Positions 45,389 through 55,024 are shown, counted from the first letter of the stretch. The stretch is 64,000 nucleotides of DNA from Quatrionicoccus australiensis (GCF_020510425.1 NZ_JAHBAH010000001.1:2213001-2277000); one strand, 5' to 3'. Made by a program: numbers and translations. The notes: generated by a model from the letters alone, not told the origin.

Positions 45389-46213
45389 ATGACAGAACAG
45401 GACATTTCCCGCTATCAGGACCTTTTGCTGACAACGGCCACCGATATTGGCCTGAAAATCCTGGCGGCAATCGTTTTTTGGGTGGTTGGCCGCTGGTTGA
45501 TCGGCGTGGCCTTGAACATGGTCAGGGCATCTCTGGAGCGTCAAAAGGTTGATCCGACCGTGTTGCGCTATCTCGGCTCGGTAATTTCGGTGACCTTGAA
45601 TGTGCTGCTGGTGGTTGGCATCCTGGGCTATTTCGGGATCCAGACGACGACTTTCGCGGCCTTGATTGCCGCGGCCGGCGTCGCCATTGGCATGGCCTGG
45701 TCCGGCCTGCTGGCGCATTTTGCCGCCGGTGCTTTTCTCGTGGTCCTGCGCCCGATGAAGGTGGGCGATTTTGTCACCATCGCTGGCGTGACCGGTACCG
45801 TGACTGAACTTGGCCTGTTTACGACGACCTTGAATACGCCGGACAACGTGCAGACCATCATCGGCAACAACAAGGTGTTTGGCGACACGATCCAGAACTT
45901 TACGGTCAACCCTTTCCGCCGGGTCGATTTGAAATGCCAGTTGTCGGGGGCGGCCGATCATCAGGCGGCCATGGCTTTGTTGCGTGAAAAGATTGCGCTG
46001 GTAGCCAACGTGCTGCCCGAGCCCCGTGTCGATGTCGAAATTCTCGACTTCAATCTGGTTGGCCCGGTGTTGGCGGTACGTCCGTATTGCCACAACGACA
46101 ATTACTGGCAGGTCTATTTCGATACCAACAAGGTTCTGCGTGAAGCCCTGGCAGAGGCCGGTTTCCCGGCACCGATGCCGGCCCAGAGCGTGATAGTCAC
46201 GCAGGCGGCCTGA
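45389..46213 (+). CDS. mscS: Small-conductance mechanosensitive channel (MscS family)
   Basis: A 274-aa inner-membrane channel that opens on osmotic downshock. Three membrane helices (about residues 22-45, 60-90, 95-130) include the pore helix with the Gly/Ala pattern FAALIAAAGVAIGMAWSGLLAHFAAGAFLVVLRPMKVGDFV, followed by the cytoplasmic beta domain (GTVTELGLFTTTLNTPDNVQTIIGNNKVFG). ATG 45389 has GGAG at 45378-45381; an in-frame start at 45272 lies in the leader. Length matches MscS. Confidence 0.92.
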   Translation: MTEQDISRYQDLLLTTATDIGLKILAAIVFWVVGRWLIGVALNMVRASLERQKVDPTVLRYLGSVISVTLNVLLVVGILGYFGIQTTTFAALIAAAGVAIGMAWSGLLAHFAAGAFLVVLRPMKVGDFVTIAGVTGTVTELGLFTTTLNTPDNVQTIIGNNKVFGDTIQNFTVNPFRRVDLKCQLSGAADHQAAMALLREKIALVANVLPEPRVDVEILDFNLVGPVLAVRPYCHNDNYWQVYFDTNKVLREALAEAGFPAPMPAQSVIVTQAA

Positions 46214-46229
46214 GTCAGCCGAACAAATG

Positions 46230-46258
46230 AAAGAGCCCGTCGGGTGACGGGCTCTTTT
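46230..46258. terminator. Bidirectional intrinsic terminator
   Basis: AAAGAGCCCGTC (46230-46241) and GACGGGCTCTTT (46246-46257), loop GGGT, followed by T on the plus strand and CTTT-rich sequence on the minus strand. It separates mscS from the convergent small-protein and metF operon. Confidence 0.88.
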
Positions 46259-46296
46259 GCAGGGCAGGCAGCTTTTCGCGGAAGACTTTCCGACTT

Positions 46297-46491
46297 TTAT
46301 TCCTTGAACGGCTTTTTGCAGCCGGAGTCCGCGAATGGTCCCTTGACCGCAACCCAGTCGTCGCCCGGTGAAAACTGCGCACAGATTTCAATGTCGGCGG
46401 ACGGGCTGCGCCACTTGTACCAGGCGGCCGGGCCGGCCCAGACGCTGGTGCAGAACAGTGTTGCGGCGACGATCAGTGCGCTTGCCTTCAT
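46297..46491 (-). CDS. Small exported protein
   Basis: A 64-aa protein with a clear Sec signal peptide (MKASALIVAATLFCTSVWA, cleavage likely after A19), leaving about 45 residues with two Cys (EICAQF and DSGCKKPF) that could form a disulphide. It has WYKWRSPS and DDWVAVKGPF but no family I recognise. It is the last gene of the minus-strand ahcY-metF run, 36 bases after metF, and ends at the terminator at 46230-46258. Confidence 0.6.
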   Translation of the reverse strand: MKASALIVAATLFCTSVWAGPAAWYKWRSPSADIEICAQFSPGDDWVAVKGPFADSGCKKPFKE

Positions 46492-46527
46492 GTCTTCACC
46501 TATCCCTTGCCGTGATTGCGAGCTTGC

Positions 46528-47352
46528 TCAGCCGAGACGCTTGCAGATTTCCGTGGTCAGCGCCGACTGGTTCATCGAATAGAAATGCAGGCCGGGGGCG
46601 CCGCCCTGGAGCAGACGTTCGCACAGTTCGGTGACGACGTCGAGGCCGAAGGCACGGATCGAATCGGCATCGTCGCCGAAGCTCTCGAACTTCTTGCGCA
46701 TCCAGCGCGGGATGTCGGCACCGCAGGCGTCCGAGAAACGGGCCAGCTTGGTGAAACCGACGATGGGCATGATGCCTGGCACGATCGGAACATCGATGCC
46801 GAGCGCTTTTGCTTCATCGACGAAATGGAAGTAGGCGTCGGCGTTGTAAAAGTACTGGGTGATCGCCGAATTGGCACCAGCCTTGACCTTGCGCGCGAAG
46901 GCGTCGAGGTCGTCCTTCGGGCTGCGCGCCTGCGGGTGCCACTCCGGGTAGGCGGCGACTTCGATGCTGAACCAGTCGCCGGTTTCGGCGCGGATGAATT
47001 CGACCAGTTCGTTGGCGTAGCGGAACTCGCCGGTCTCGGCCATGCCGGAGGGCAGGTCACCGCGCAGGGCGACCGTGCGCTTGATGCCGGCCGCTTTGTA
47101 TTCGCCGAGGATTTCGCGGATCGAGTCGCGCGTCGAGCCGATGCACGACAGGTGCGGTGCGGCGTCGAAGCCTTCGGCGGCGATTTCCTTGACCACCGAG
47201 AAGGTGCGCTCGCGCGTCGAGCCGCCGGCACCGTAGGTCACCGAGAAGAAGGCGGGGTTCAGTTTGGCCAGCTCGGCGCGTACCGTGCGCAGCTTGTCGA
47301 CGCCTTCCGGCGTTTGCGGCGGGAAAAATTCGATGGAGATTTCTTTGTTCAT
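46528..47352 (-). CDS. metF: 5,10-methylenetetrahydrofolate reductase
   Basis: MetF makes 5-methyltetrahydrofolate for methionine synthesis. The 274-aa flavoenzyme shows SIEFFPPQTPEG, FFSVTYGAGGSTRERT, PHLSCIG, ALRGDLPSG, ITQYFYNADAYFHFVDE and LHFYSMNQS. ATG 47352 overlaps the tlyA stop (ATGA). It forms with ahcY the S-adenosylmethionine recycling operon under SAH-riboswitch control. Confidence 0.95.
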   Translation of the reverse strand: MNKEISIEFFPPQTPEGVDKLRTVRAELAKLNPAFFSVTYGAGGSTRERTFSVVKEIAAEGFDAAPHLSCIGSTRDSIREILGEYKAAGIKRTVALRGDLPSGMAETGEFRYANELVEFIRAETGDWFSIEVAAYPEWHPQARSPKDDLDAFARKVKAGANSAITQYFYNADAYFHFVDEAKALGIDVPIVPGIMPIVGFTKLARFSDACGADIPRWMRKKFESFGDDADSIRAFGLDVVTELCERLLQGGAPGLHFYSMNQSALTTEICKRLG

Positions 47353-48092
47353 TTGTTCAACCAGATGAAGAATTCGCGGTTGCCATCACCGCCGGTAATC
47401 GGACTGTCCAGCCAGCGCCTGACGGTCAACCCGAGATTTTGGGCCGATTTGCGCAGCTTGCTTTCCACTTCGCCATAAAGCGCCGGGTCGCGCACGATGC
47501 CGCCCTTGCCGATGTTTTCCGGGCCGACTTCGAACTGCGGCTTGATCAGCACCAGGATGTCGCCATCCGCCGCGAGCAGGGCGGGCAGTTGCGGCAGGAT
47601 CAGCGTCATCGAGATGAAGGAGACATCGCCGACGATCAGGTCGAAACCCTTAGCCGGAAAATGTTCGCCCAGGTCGGCGGCGGTCAGGCTGCGGCAATTG
47701 ATGCCTTCAAGCGCAGTCAGGCGCGCTTCGCCGAACAGGCGGCGACTCAACTGGCCATGCCCGACATCGACGCCGACCACGTGGCCGGCTCCGGCCTGCA
47801 GCAGGCAGTCGCTGAAACCGCCGGTGGATTGGCCGACATCAAGGCAGCGCTTGGCGCTGACCGAAATGCCGGTTTCAGCCAGCGCTCCGGCCAGTTTGAG
47901 GCCACCGCGCGAGACGAAACGGTCTTCCGGATCGCTCTGTACGGTCAACGTCGTTTCCGAGGGCAAATCCAGCGCCGGTTTCTTGACGATGCCGCCCGGC
48001 CAGCTCACCCGACCGGCCGCGATCAGCCGCTGGGCGGCCGTGCGCGAGGCGGCGAGGCCGTTTTCGACGAGCAGTTGGTCGGCGCGTGCCAC
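47349..48092 (-). CDS. tlyA: TlyA-type rRNA 2'-O-methyltransferase / haemolysin-like
   Basis: The 247-aa protein joins an N-terminal S4 RNA-binding domain (MARADQLLVENGLAASRTAAQRLIAAGRV) to an FtsJ-like methyltransferase (FVSRGGLKLAGAL, CLDVGQSTGGFSDCLLQAGAGHVVGVDVG, DVSFISMTLILP). TlyA methylates 16S and 23S rRNA in other bacteria; the same enzyme is called a haemolysin in older names. GTG 48092 starts one base before the stop of the gene upstream. Its place in the SAH operon fits use of SAM and production of SAH. Confidence 0.9.
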   Translation of the reverse strand: MARADQLLVENGLAASRTAAQRLIAAGRVSWPGGIVKKPALDLPSETTLTVQSDPEDRFVSRGGLKLAGALAETGISVSAKRCLDVGQSTGGFSDCLLQAGAGHVVGVDVGHGQLSRRLFGEARLTALEGINCRSLTAADLGEHFPAKGFDLIVGDVSFISMTLILPQLPALLAADGDILVLIKPQFEVGPENIGKGGIVRDPALYGEVESKLRKSAQNLGLTVRRWLDSPITGGDGNREFFIWLNK

Positions 48093-48443
48093 TCAGCGTT
48101 TTCCCGGTGAAAAGAGGATGGCGCTGAGCGCCCAGGAAATCAGGCTGTAAACGACGGAGCCAAGCAGGGCCGAGACAAAGCCGCCGACGTTGAAGCCATC
48201 GACGAGATTGCCGGCGAGTTGGAAGAGCAGGGCGTTGATCACGAAAATGAACAGGCCCAGCGTCAGCAGCGTCACCGGCAGAGTCAGCAGAATCAGTAGC
48301 GGGCGCAGCACGGCATTGATCAGCCCTAAAACAAGGGCGACGAGCAATGCCGTACCGAAACTCGCCACCTGGACCGACGGCACGACATACGGCAAGGCCA
48401 GCAGGGCGAGCGCGTTGATGGTCCAGATGGCGAGCAGGCGCAT
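48093..48443 (-). CDS. Four-helix membrane protein (phage holin 4_2 / DUF family)
   Basis: A 116-aa protein with four hydrophobic helices, starting MRLLAIWTINALALLALPYVVPSVQVASF. It matches the PF04020-type family (named after phage holins but widespread in chromosomes) with LINAVLRPLLILLTLPVTLLTLGLFIFVINALLFQLAGNLVDGF. It lies between ahcY and tlyA, one base from each, which is the normal place in Betaproteobacteria. Function unknown. Confidence 0.85.
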   Translation of the reverse strand: MRLLAIWTINALALLALPYVVPSVQVASFGTALLVALVLGLINAVLRPLLILLTLPVTLLTLGLFIFVINALLFQLAGNLVDGFNVGGFVSALLGSVVYSLISWALSAILFSPGKR

Positions 48444-48444
48444 C

Positions 48445-49857
<1,413 letters not shown>

Positions 49858-49940
49858 AGTAAGCTCCTAAATAACTGTGACGGGGAGGGGAATGACGGCA
49901 TCGTGCTCACCGGCGGCCCCCTGCGCCCGGCAGGGTTGAT

Positions 49941-49998
49941 CAGTGAGCGCCGTTTTAAACCGAGCCTGGGAGAGATCTCCTGCAGCGCCCCTCGGTAG
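49941..49998 (-). ncRNA. S-adenosylhomocysteine (SAH) riboswitch
   Basis: On the minus strand the leader reads ACCGAGGGGCGCTGCA (49996-49981), then CCCAGGCTCGG (near 49970-49960) and AACGGCGCTCACTG (49954-49941). These are the conserved blocks of the SAH aptamer: the CGAGG/CTCGG helix, the GCGCTGCA loop and the GGCGCTC pseudoknot strand. It is expected to turn on ahcY when SAH accumulates. A covariance search would confirm the limits. Confidence 0.9.
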
Positions 49999-50005
49999 GT
50001 GGCGG

Positions 50006-50011
50006 ATTATA
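50006..50011 (-). promoter_or_regulatory. Minus-10 element of the ahcY leader
   Basis: TATAAT on the minus strand (plus-strand ATTATA) stands just ahead of the SAH aptamer; transcription would begin near 49999. No good -35 hexamer is seen at the right distance, and that side lies inside the HD-GYP gene end. Confidence 0.5.
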
Positions 50012-50019
50012 AACCGCTT

Positions 50020-51225
50020 TCAGGCCGTTTCGGCAGCCCAGTAGCGGTCGACATCCTTGATTCCCCATTTTTCGGCATCCTCGCGGCCGGCGATTTTCTC
50101 GGCGCTGCGCGCCAGATCAATCGTTTCGGGTTTGATGTAGGCCTGCGCTCTGGTCGAAAAGAAGACCTTGACCTTGGGCTTGAGCAGCGATTGTTCGCCT
50201 TGCTCGGTAACAACGCCGAGTTTGCCGGATTCGAGGCGAACCAGCGAACCGATCGGGTAGATGCCCAGGCTCTTGACGAAGGCCTGGAAGACCTGCGGGT
50301 CGAAATGGCCCTTCCATTCGGCCATGCGCTTGATCGATTCGGCCGGGTCCCAGCCGGCCTTGTACGGGCGGTTCGAGGTGATCGCATCGTAGACGTCGCA
50401 GACGGCGCCCATCTTGGCGAACAGGCTGATGCTCTCTCCGTTCAGTCCTTTCGGGTAGCCGCTGCCATCGACCTTTTCGTGGTGATGCAGGCAGACATCC
50501 TTGACCATGTCGCTGATGCCCTGCCCCGTTAATAGGAGTTTGTGGCCTTCTTCCGGATGGGTCTTGATGACGGCAAATTCGGCATCGGTCAGCTTGCCTG
50601 GCTTGCTCAGTATCGCGTGCGGCATCAGTGCCTTGCCGAGATCGTGCAGCAGGCCGGCCATGCCGGCATCGCGTGTCTGTTCTTCACTCAGGCCAAGCTG
50701 GCGGGAGAGCGCAATCATCAGGGCGCAGACGGCGACCGAATGCATGAAGGTGTAGTCGTCCGAGGTTTTCAATCGGGCCAGACTGATCAGGGCGCCGGGA
50801 TTGCGCATCACCGAGTTGGAAATTTCCTCGACCAGCGGCGCCGCGGCTTCGGCCTCGATGGCTTTGCCCATGCGCGCTTCCTGGAACATCGAAACAACCG
50901 CCTCCTTGCCGCGCGCGCAGATTTTGGCAGCGCGTTTTACTTCATCGTTGAAGGAGGTTTTGGCGATGCTTTCCGGTGGGGGGGCAGGGATTTCCTCGGC
51001 GGTCGACGCCTCCTGATTGCCACTTTCTTCGCCCGGCTCGATGTCCAGGCCTTTCGTCAGGTCGATCCAGATTTCCCTGATCTGGCTTTCCTGGATCAGG
51101 ACGATGTCCTTCGGATCGGTCAGAACGAATTTGGTCCGCCAGAACGGATGGTCCAGCCAGGCGCCGCAGAATGCCTGCAGGTGCATGCCGAGACGAACAT
51201 GTTCAACGGAGATTTTCTTGAGCAT
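50020..51225 (-). CDS. HD-GYP domain protein with DUF3391 N-terminus
   Basis: A 401-aa putative cyclic di-GMP phosphodiesterase. The N-terminal DUF3391 region starts LKKISVEHVRLGMHLQAFCGAW; a linker rich in Glu/Pro follows; the HD-GYP core has HSVAVCALM, LLHDLGKALMP (HD), HHHEKVDGSGYPKGLNG and VCDVYDAITSNRPYK. All metal and GYP residues are present, so it should be active. ATG 51225 is used rather than a TTG at 51234; no clear ribosome site precedes either. No diguanylate cyclase is near. Confidence 0.87.
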   Translation of the reverse strand: MLKKISVEHVRLGMHLQAFCGAWLDHPFWRTKFVLTDPKDIVLIQESQIREIWIDLTKGLDIEPGEESGNQEASTAEEIPAPPPESIAKTSFNDEVKRAAKICARGKEAVVSMFQEARMGKAIEAEAAAPLVEEISNSVMRNPGALISLARLKTSDDYTFMHSVAVCALMIALSRQLGLSEEQTRDAGMAGLLHDLGKALMPHAILSKPGKLTDAEFAVIKTHPEEGHKLLLTGQGISDMVKDVCLHHHEKVDGSGYPKGLNGESISLFAKMGAVCDVYDAITSNRPYKAGWDPAESIKRMAEWKGHFDPQVFQAFVKSLGIYPIGSLVRLESGKLGVVTEQGEQSLLKPKVKVFFSTRAQAYIKPETIDLARSAEKIAGREDAEKWGIKDVDRYWAAETA

Positions 51226-51240
51226 ATTTGCCAATTTTAA

Positions 51241-51271
51241 CGAAATAAGGGAACCGTAGCTCCCTTATTCG
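51241..51271. repeat. Inverted repeat, possible metK terminator or operator
   Basis: ATAAGGGA and TCCCTTAT pair around ACCGTAGC, with flanking CGA/TCG extending the stem (one bulged A). On the minus strand it is followed by a T-rich stretch (TTATTTCGTTAAAATT), so it could end the metK transcript, but it also lies just upstream of the HD-GYP start. Confidence 0.45.
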
Positions 51272-51319
51272 TATGCGCCGAGAATGTCAGCTCAAGTCCG
51301 TGCAGACCTGATGCGTAGT

Positions 51320-51483
51320 GCTTACAGCCCTGCGTCGTTGCGCAGCACCGCCGCGCGATCCGTCGAGTTGGCTTCGGCCGGCCCGTCGGGCCTTAACCCA
51401 GCGAAGGATCGTGGCTTCGCCAAGGCTGCAAGCTAACGCTTACAGCCCCGCGTCGTTGCGCAGCACCGCCGCGCGATCCGTCG
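51320..51483. repeat. 46-bp direct repeat: duplicated 3' end of metK
   Basis: The 46 bases at 51438-51483, which hold the metK stop codon and last 14 codons (the stop TTA is at 51440-51442), are repeated with one mismatch at 51320-51365. The two copies are separated by 72 bases of unrelated sequence. The outer copy keeps the reading frame of the tail and its own stop. The 206-base stretch from 51235 to 51439 holds nothing else I can support except the inverted repeat at 51241. Confidence 0.85.
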
Positions 51484-52603
51484 CTTCCCAGGTGAATTCC
51501 GGTTCGTCGCGGCCGAAGTGGCCGTAGGCGGCGGTTTTCTGATAGATCGGGCGGAGCAGGTCGAGCATGTTGACGATGCCCTTCGGGCGCAGATCGAAGT
51601 GCTTGCGGATCAGTGCGGTCAGGGTTTCGTTGCTGACTTTGCCGGTGCCGTAGGTTTCGACCATGATCGAGGTCGGTTCGGCAACGCCGATGGCGTAGGA
51701 AACCTGCACCAGGCAGCGCGAGGCGAGGCCGGCGGCGACGATGTTCTTGGCGACGTAGCGGGTGGCGTAGGCGGCGGAACGGTCGACCTTGGACGGGTCC
51801 TTGCCGGAGAAGGCGCCGCCGCCATGCGGTGCGGCACCGCCGTAGGTGTCGACGATGATCTTGCGGCCGGTCAGGCCGCAGTCGCCTTGCGGGCCGCCGA
51901 CAACGAAGCGGCCGGTCGGGTTGACCAGGAACTTGATGTCGCCCTTGATCAGTTCCTTCGGCAACACCGGCTTGATGATCTGTTCGATGGTCGATTCGCG
52001 CAGGTCTTCCAGGCTGATGTCGGGCGAGTGCTGGGTGGACAGCACGACCGTGTCGATGCAGTAGGGCTTGCCATCGACGTACTTGATGGTGACTTGCGAC
52101 TTGGCATCCGGACGCGCCCACGGCAGGCGGCCATCCTTGCGCAGCATGGCCTGGCGTTCGACGAGGCGGTGCGACAGGTAGATCGGCAGCGGCATCAGCG
52201 ACGGGGTTTCGTCACAGGCGTAGCCGAACATCAGGCCCTGGTCACCGGCGCCCTGATTGAGGTTGTCGTCGTAGGCCTTGTCCACGCCCTGGGCGATGTC
52301 CGGGCTCTGCTTGTCGTAGGCGACGAGCACGGCGCAACCCTTGTAGTCGATACCGTATTCGGTATTGTCGTAGCCGATGCGCTTGATGGTGTCGCGGGCC
52401 ACCTGGATGTAATCGACGTTGGCGTTGGTGGTGATTTCACCGGCCAGAACAACCAGGCCGGTGTTGCACAGGGTTTCGGCGGCAACGCGGGAATGCTTGT
52501 CCTGGGCCAGGATGGCATCGAGGATGGCATCGGAAATCTGGTCGGAAACCTTGTCCGGATGGCCTTCGGAAACGGACTCCGAGGTGAAGAAATATTCGCT
52601 CAT
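51440..52603 (-). CDS. metK: Methionine adenosyltransferase (SAM synthetase)
   Basis: MetK makes S-adenosylmethionine from methionine and ATP. The 387-aa protein has the N-terminal [40 protein letters not shown], the central [33 protein letters not shown] loop (read as [10 protein letters not shown]…) and [25 protein letters not shown], all complete. ATG 52603 is preceded by TTGGAGC on the coding strand, which decides the start over an in-frame TTG at 52615. Its leader has two hairpins. Its 3' end is duplicated downstream. Confidence 0.96.
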   Translation of the reverse strand: MSEYFFTSESVSEGHPDKVSDQISDAILDAILAQDKHSRVAAETLCNTGLVVLAGEITTNANVDYIQVARDTIKRIGYDNTEYGIDYKGCAVLVAYDKQSPDIAQGVDKAYDDNLNQGAGDQGLMFGYACDETPSLMPLPIYLSHRLVERQAMLRKDGRLPWARPDAKSQVTIKYVDGKPYCIDTVVLSTQHSPDISLEDLRESTIEQIIKPVLPKELIKGDIKFLVNPTGRFVVGGPQGDCGLTGRKIIVDTYGGAAPHGGGAFSGKDPSKVDRSAAYATRYVAKNIVAAGLASRCLVQVSYAIGVAEPTSIMVETYGTGKVSNETLTALIRKHFDLRPKGIVNMLDLLRPIYQKTAAYGHFGRDEPEFTWEATDRAAVLRNDAGL

Positions 52604-52690
52604 GGCATGCTCCAATGGTCCTGGGTCCGGCGCTACCGGCTTCGGACCACGAGCTGGCGACGCTTTAGCGGTATTTATTAGTCGCCCCGC
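52604..52690 (-). promoter_or_regulatory. Structured metK 5' leader (candidate cis-regulatory RNA)
   Basis: On the minus strand a stem GGCGAC (52686-52681)/GTCGCC (52661-52656) with a 19-base loop is followed by GGTCCG (52648-52643)/CGGACC (52629-52624). A second GGACC at 52621-52617 just ahead of the ribosome site could pair with the same GGTCC arm, giving two exclusive structures. I cannot assign it to a named riboswitch class. Confidence 0.4.
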
Positions 52691-52693
52691 AAG

Positions 52694-52722
52694 TTGTCTC
52701 TTTAACTCGGCGAACGGATAAT
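52694..52722 (+). promoter_or_regulatory. Promoter of the acyltransferase-dapF-xerC operon
   Basis: TTGTCT (52694-52699), a 17-base spacer and GATAAT (52717-52722), 39 bases before ATG 52762. Assigned by hexamer match and position. Confidence 0.6.
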
Positions 52723-52761
52723 ACTAAACTTTTCTCGGCAGGTTTCAACCCCCGGAGCAGC

Positions 52762-53616
52762 ATGGTTTCTTTCTTCCGTTTTCTCGGCTGGCTGCCGTTG
52801 TGGCTGGTGCATGTGCTGGGTGGGGCCCTTGGGCGCCTGGCCTACTGGCTGTCGCCGACCTATCGTCGGCACTTGCGCGAAAACCTCGCCCAGGCCGGCA
52901 TTGATCCGGCTGTGCGCCTGCCGGCGGCCGCCGAGTCCGGCAAGCAGATGCTGGAGCTGTCGCGCATCTGGATGCGGACGCTGGATCAGGCTTGCGAGCA
53001 GGTGGTCGAGGTGGTCGGCTGGGAGCACGTCGAGGCGGCCACGGCGAGCGGCAAAGGCATCGTGTTTCTGACGCCGCATCTCGGTTGTTTCGAAATTACC
53101 GCCCAGTATTTGTCGTCGCACTTCCCGATCACTGTGCTCTATCGTCCGCCTAAAAATGCCAGTTTCCAGTACCTGATCGAAACCGGCCGTCAGCGCGAAC
53201 AACTGCACCTGGCGCCGGCCGACCTGTCCGGCGTTCGTTCGTTGATCAAGGCGCTGAAGCGCGGTCAGGCGATCGGGCTGCTGCCCGACCAGGCGCCGAA
53301 GACCGGCGAAGGTGTCTGGCTCGATTTCTTCGGTCGCCCGGCCTACACGATGACGCTGGCGGCCCGCCTGACCGAAACCGGGGCGACGACGCTGATGACC
53401 TGGGGGGAGCGGCTGCCGGATGGACGTGGCTATCGCATTCATTTTGCGCCGCCGCAGACCGGGCTCACTGGTGATACGGTCAACCGCGCGCAACAGATCA
53501 ATTTCGAGGTCGAACATCTGGTTCGTCAGTGCCCGGAGCAATACCTCTGGGGTTATAACCGTTACAAGCGGCCGGCCGGTGCCGATGCGCCGCCGGCAGA
53601 AGCAGGGAATCCGTAA
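52762..53616 (+). CDS. LpxL-family lysophospholipid acyltransferase
   Basis: A 284-aa membrane-anchored acyltransferase of the lipid A late-acylation family. The N-terminal hydrophobic anchor WLPLWLVHVLGGALGRLAYWLS is followed by the HX4E active-site motif TPHLGCFE (residue about 107), VLYRPPKNASF and LLPDQAPKTGEGVWLDFFGRPA. It is likely LpxL/LpxM- or HtrB-like, adding a secondary acyl chain to lipid A. Its stop overlaps the next acyltransferase start (TAATG). Confidence 0.85.
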   Translation: MVSFFRFLGWLPLWLVHVLGGALGRLAYWLSPTYRRHLRENLAQAGIDPAVRLPAAAESGKQMLELSRIWMRTLDQACEQVVEVVGWEHVEAATASGKGIVFLTPHLGCFEITAQYLSSHFPITVLYRPPKNASFQYLIETGRQREQLHLAPADLSGVRSLIKALKRGQAIGLLPDQAPKTGEGVWLDFFGRPAYTMTLAARLTETGATTLMTWGERLPDGRGYRIHFAPPQTGLTGDTVNRAQQINFEVEHLVRQCPEQYLWGYNRYKRPAGADAPPAEAGNP

Positions 53617-54491
53617 TGAAGGAAATTCTGACCTATCTTTTCGTGGGTTTTTTGTGGCTGCTGCACTGGTTGCCCTTGCCTGTCCTGCGTCTGCTCGGCC
53701 GCGGGCTGGGCAAACTGCTCTATGCTTTCGGACATGAACGGCGCAATGTCGCACTGATCAACCTGCGCCTGTGTTTCCCGGAAAAGACGGAAGTCGAGCG
53801 CGAAGACATCGCCCGTCGCCATTTCATCGCTCTTGCCCAATCCGTGCTTGATCGCACGCTGGGCTGGTGGGCATCGCCGGAGCGGCTGAAGCGCATCATC
53901 CGTGTGCATGGTCTGGAGCATCTCACCGATTCCTACGGCACCCCGACCATCCTGCTTTCCGCCCACTTCGTCGGGCTCGATGCGGGGGCTACGCGCATCA
54001 CCATGGATGTCGAGGGCTGCAACATCTACTCGCAACAAAAGAACAAGGTGTTCGAGCGGGTCATGCAGAACGGCCGCAAGCGCTTCAAGGAAGGCATCCA
54101 GCTGTCGCGCCAGGATGGCATGCGCAAGATCATCAAGGCGATCAAGGCGGGCTATCCGCTGTATTATTTCACCGACATGGACTACGGCCCCAAGGAATCG
54201 ATTTTCGTGCCATTTTTCGGTGTTCCGGCAGCAACCATCACCGGCGTCTCGCGTCTGGCCCGCCTGACCGGCGCCCGCGTGGTAACTGCAATCACCCGCC
54301 AGGTCGCGGATGGTTACGAAGTCGAGATCAGTCCGCCGTGGACCGATTTCCCGTGCGAAAGCGTCGAGGCCGATACGCTGTACGTCAATCGCTTTGTCGA
54401 AAGCCAGGTACTGCGCATGCCGGAGCAGTATTTCTGGGTGCATAAACGCTTCAAGACCCGGCCGCCCGGAGAACAGAGGTTTTACAAATGA
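53616..54491 (+). CDS. LpxL-family lysophospholipid acyltransferase (second copy)
   Basis: A 291-aa homologue of the previous gene with the HX4D motif AHFVGLD (residue about 115), IYSQQKNKVFERVM and FTDMDYGPKESIFVPFFGVPAATITGVSRLAR. The N-terminus holds a hydrophobic anchor. Tandem lpxL-type genes ahead of dapF are normal in Betaproteobacteria, and the pair probably completes hexa-acylation of lipid A, acting on the lipid that MsbA (8699) exports. Confidence 0.85.
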   Translation: MKEILTYLFVGFLWLLHWLPLPVLRLLGRGLGKLLYAFGHERRNVALINLRLCFPEKTEVEREDIARRHFIALAQSVLDRTLGWWASPERLKRIIRVHGLEHLTDSYGTPTILLSAHFVGLDAGATRITMDVEGCNIYSQQKNKVFERVMQNGRKRFKEGIQLSRQDGMRKIIKAIKAGYPLYYFTDMDYGPKESIFVPFFGVPAATITGVSRLARLTGARVVTAITRQVADGYEVEISPPWTDFPCESVEADTLYVNRFVESQVLRMPEQYFWVHKRFKTRPPGEQRFYK

Positions 54492-54991
54492 ACAGCCTGA
54501 ACATCGAAATTCGTCCCGTCACGCCACCCGACGTGCCGGCCATCTCGTCGTTGGCGCGTGAAATCTGGCAAGCCACCTACCCGGGCATCATCACCCAGGA
54601 CCAGATCGACTTCATGCTTGAGCAGCGTTATGGCCATGAGCGCCTGTACGACGATCTCGAGGATGCCGACAAGTGGCTCGACCAGGCCTTTCAGGACGGC
54701 CGCCGGGTCGGCTTCGCCTTCAGCGAGATCTACAAGGGCGAGTTCAAGCTCGACAAGCTCTACATTCACCCGGACGTGCAGCGCAAGGGCGTCGGCGGTC
54801 AGCTCATTGAGCACGTCGCGCAGCGGGCCAGGAAAAAGGGTTACCCCTGCGTCGTTCTCGCGGTCAACAAGCGCAACGAGAAGGCGATCGGTTCATACAA
54901 GAAATACGGCTTCGTCGTGCGCGAGACGATCGTTGACGACATTGGCCGCGGCTTCGTGATGGACGATTTCATCATGGAGAAAAAACTTTAG
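54488..54991 (+). CDS. GNAT-family N-acetyltransferase
   Basis: A 167-aa cytoplasmic GNAT enzyme with the acetyl-CoA motif A (KLDKLYIHPDVQRKGVGGQLIEHVAQRARKKG, R/Q-x-x-G-x-G) and motif B (VNKRNEKAIGSYKKYGFVVRE). It resembles RimI-like or polyamine-type acetyltransferases; the substrate is not known. ATGA overlap with the acyltransferase places it in the same operon, though a link to lipid A cannot be shown. Confidence 0.8.
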   Translation: MNSLNIEIRPVTPPDVPAISSLAREIWQATYPGIITQDQIDFMLEQRYGHERLYDDLEDADKWLDQAFQDGRRVGFAFSEIYKGEFKLDKLYIHPDVQRKGVGGQLIEHVAQRARKKGYPCVVLAVNKRNEKAIGSYKKYGFVVRETIVDDIGRGFVMDDFIMEKKL

Positions 54992-54995
54992 GAAT

Positions 54996-55024
54996 TTGAG
55001 GTAACTTGCTGCCTCTGTTATTCT
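54996..55024 (+). promoter_or_regulatory. Internal promoter ahead of dapF
   Basis: TTGAGG (54996-55001), a 17-base spacer and TATTCT (55019-55024), about 26 bases before GTG 55051. Weak but well spaced. Confidence 0.4.
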
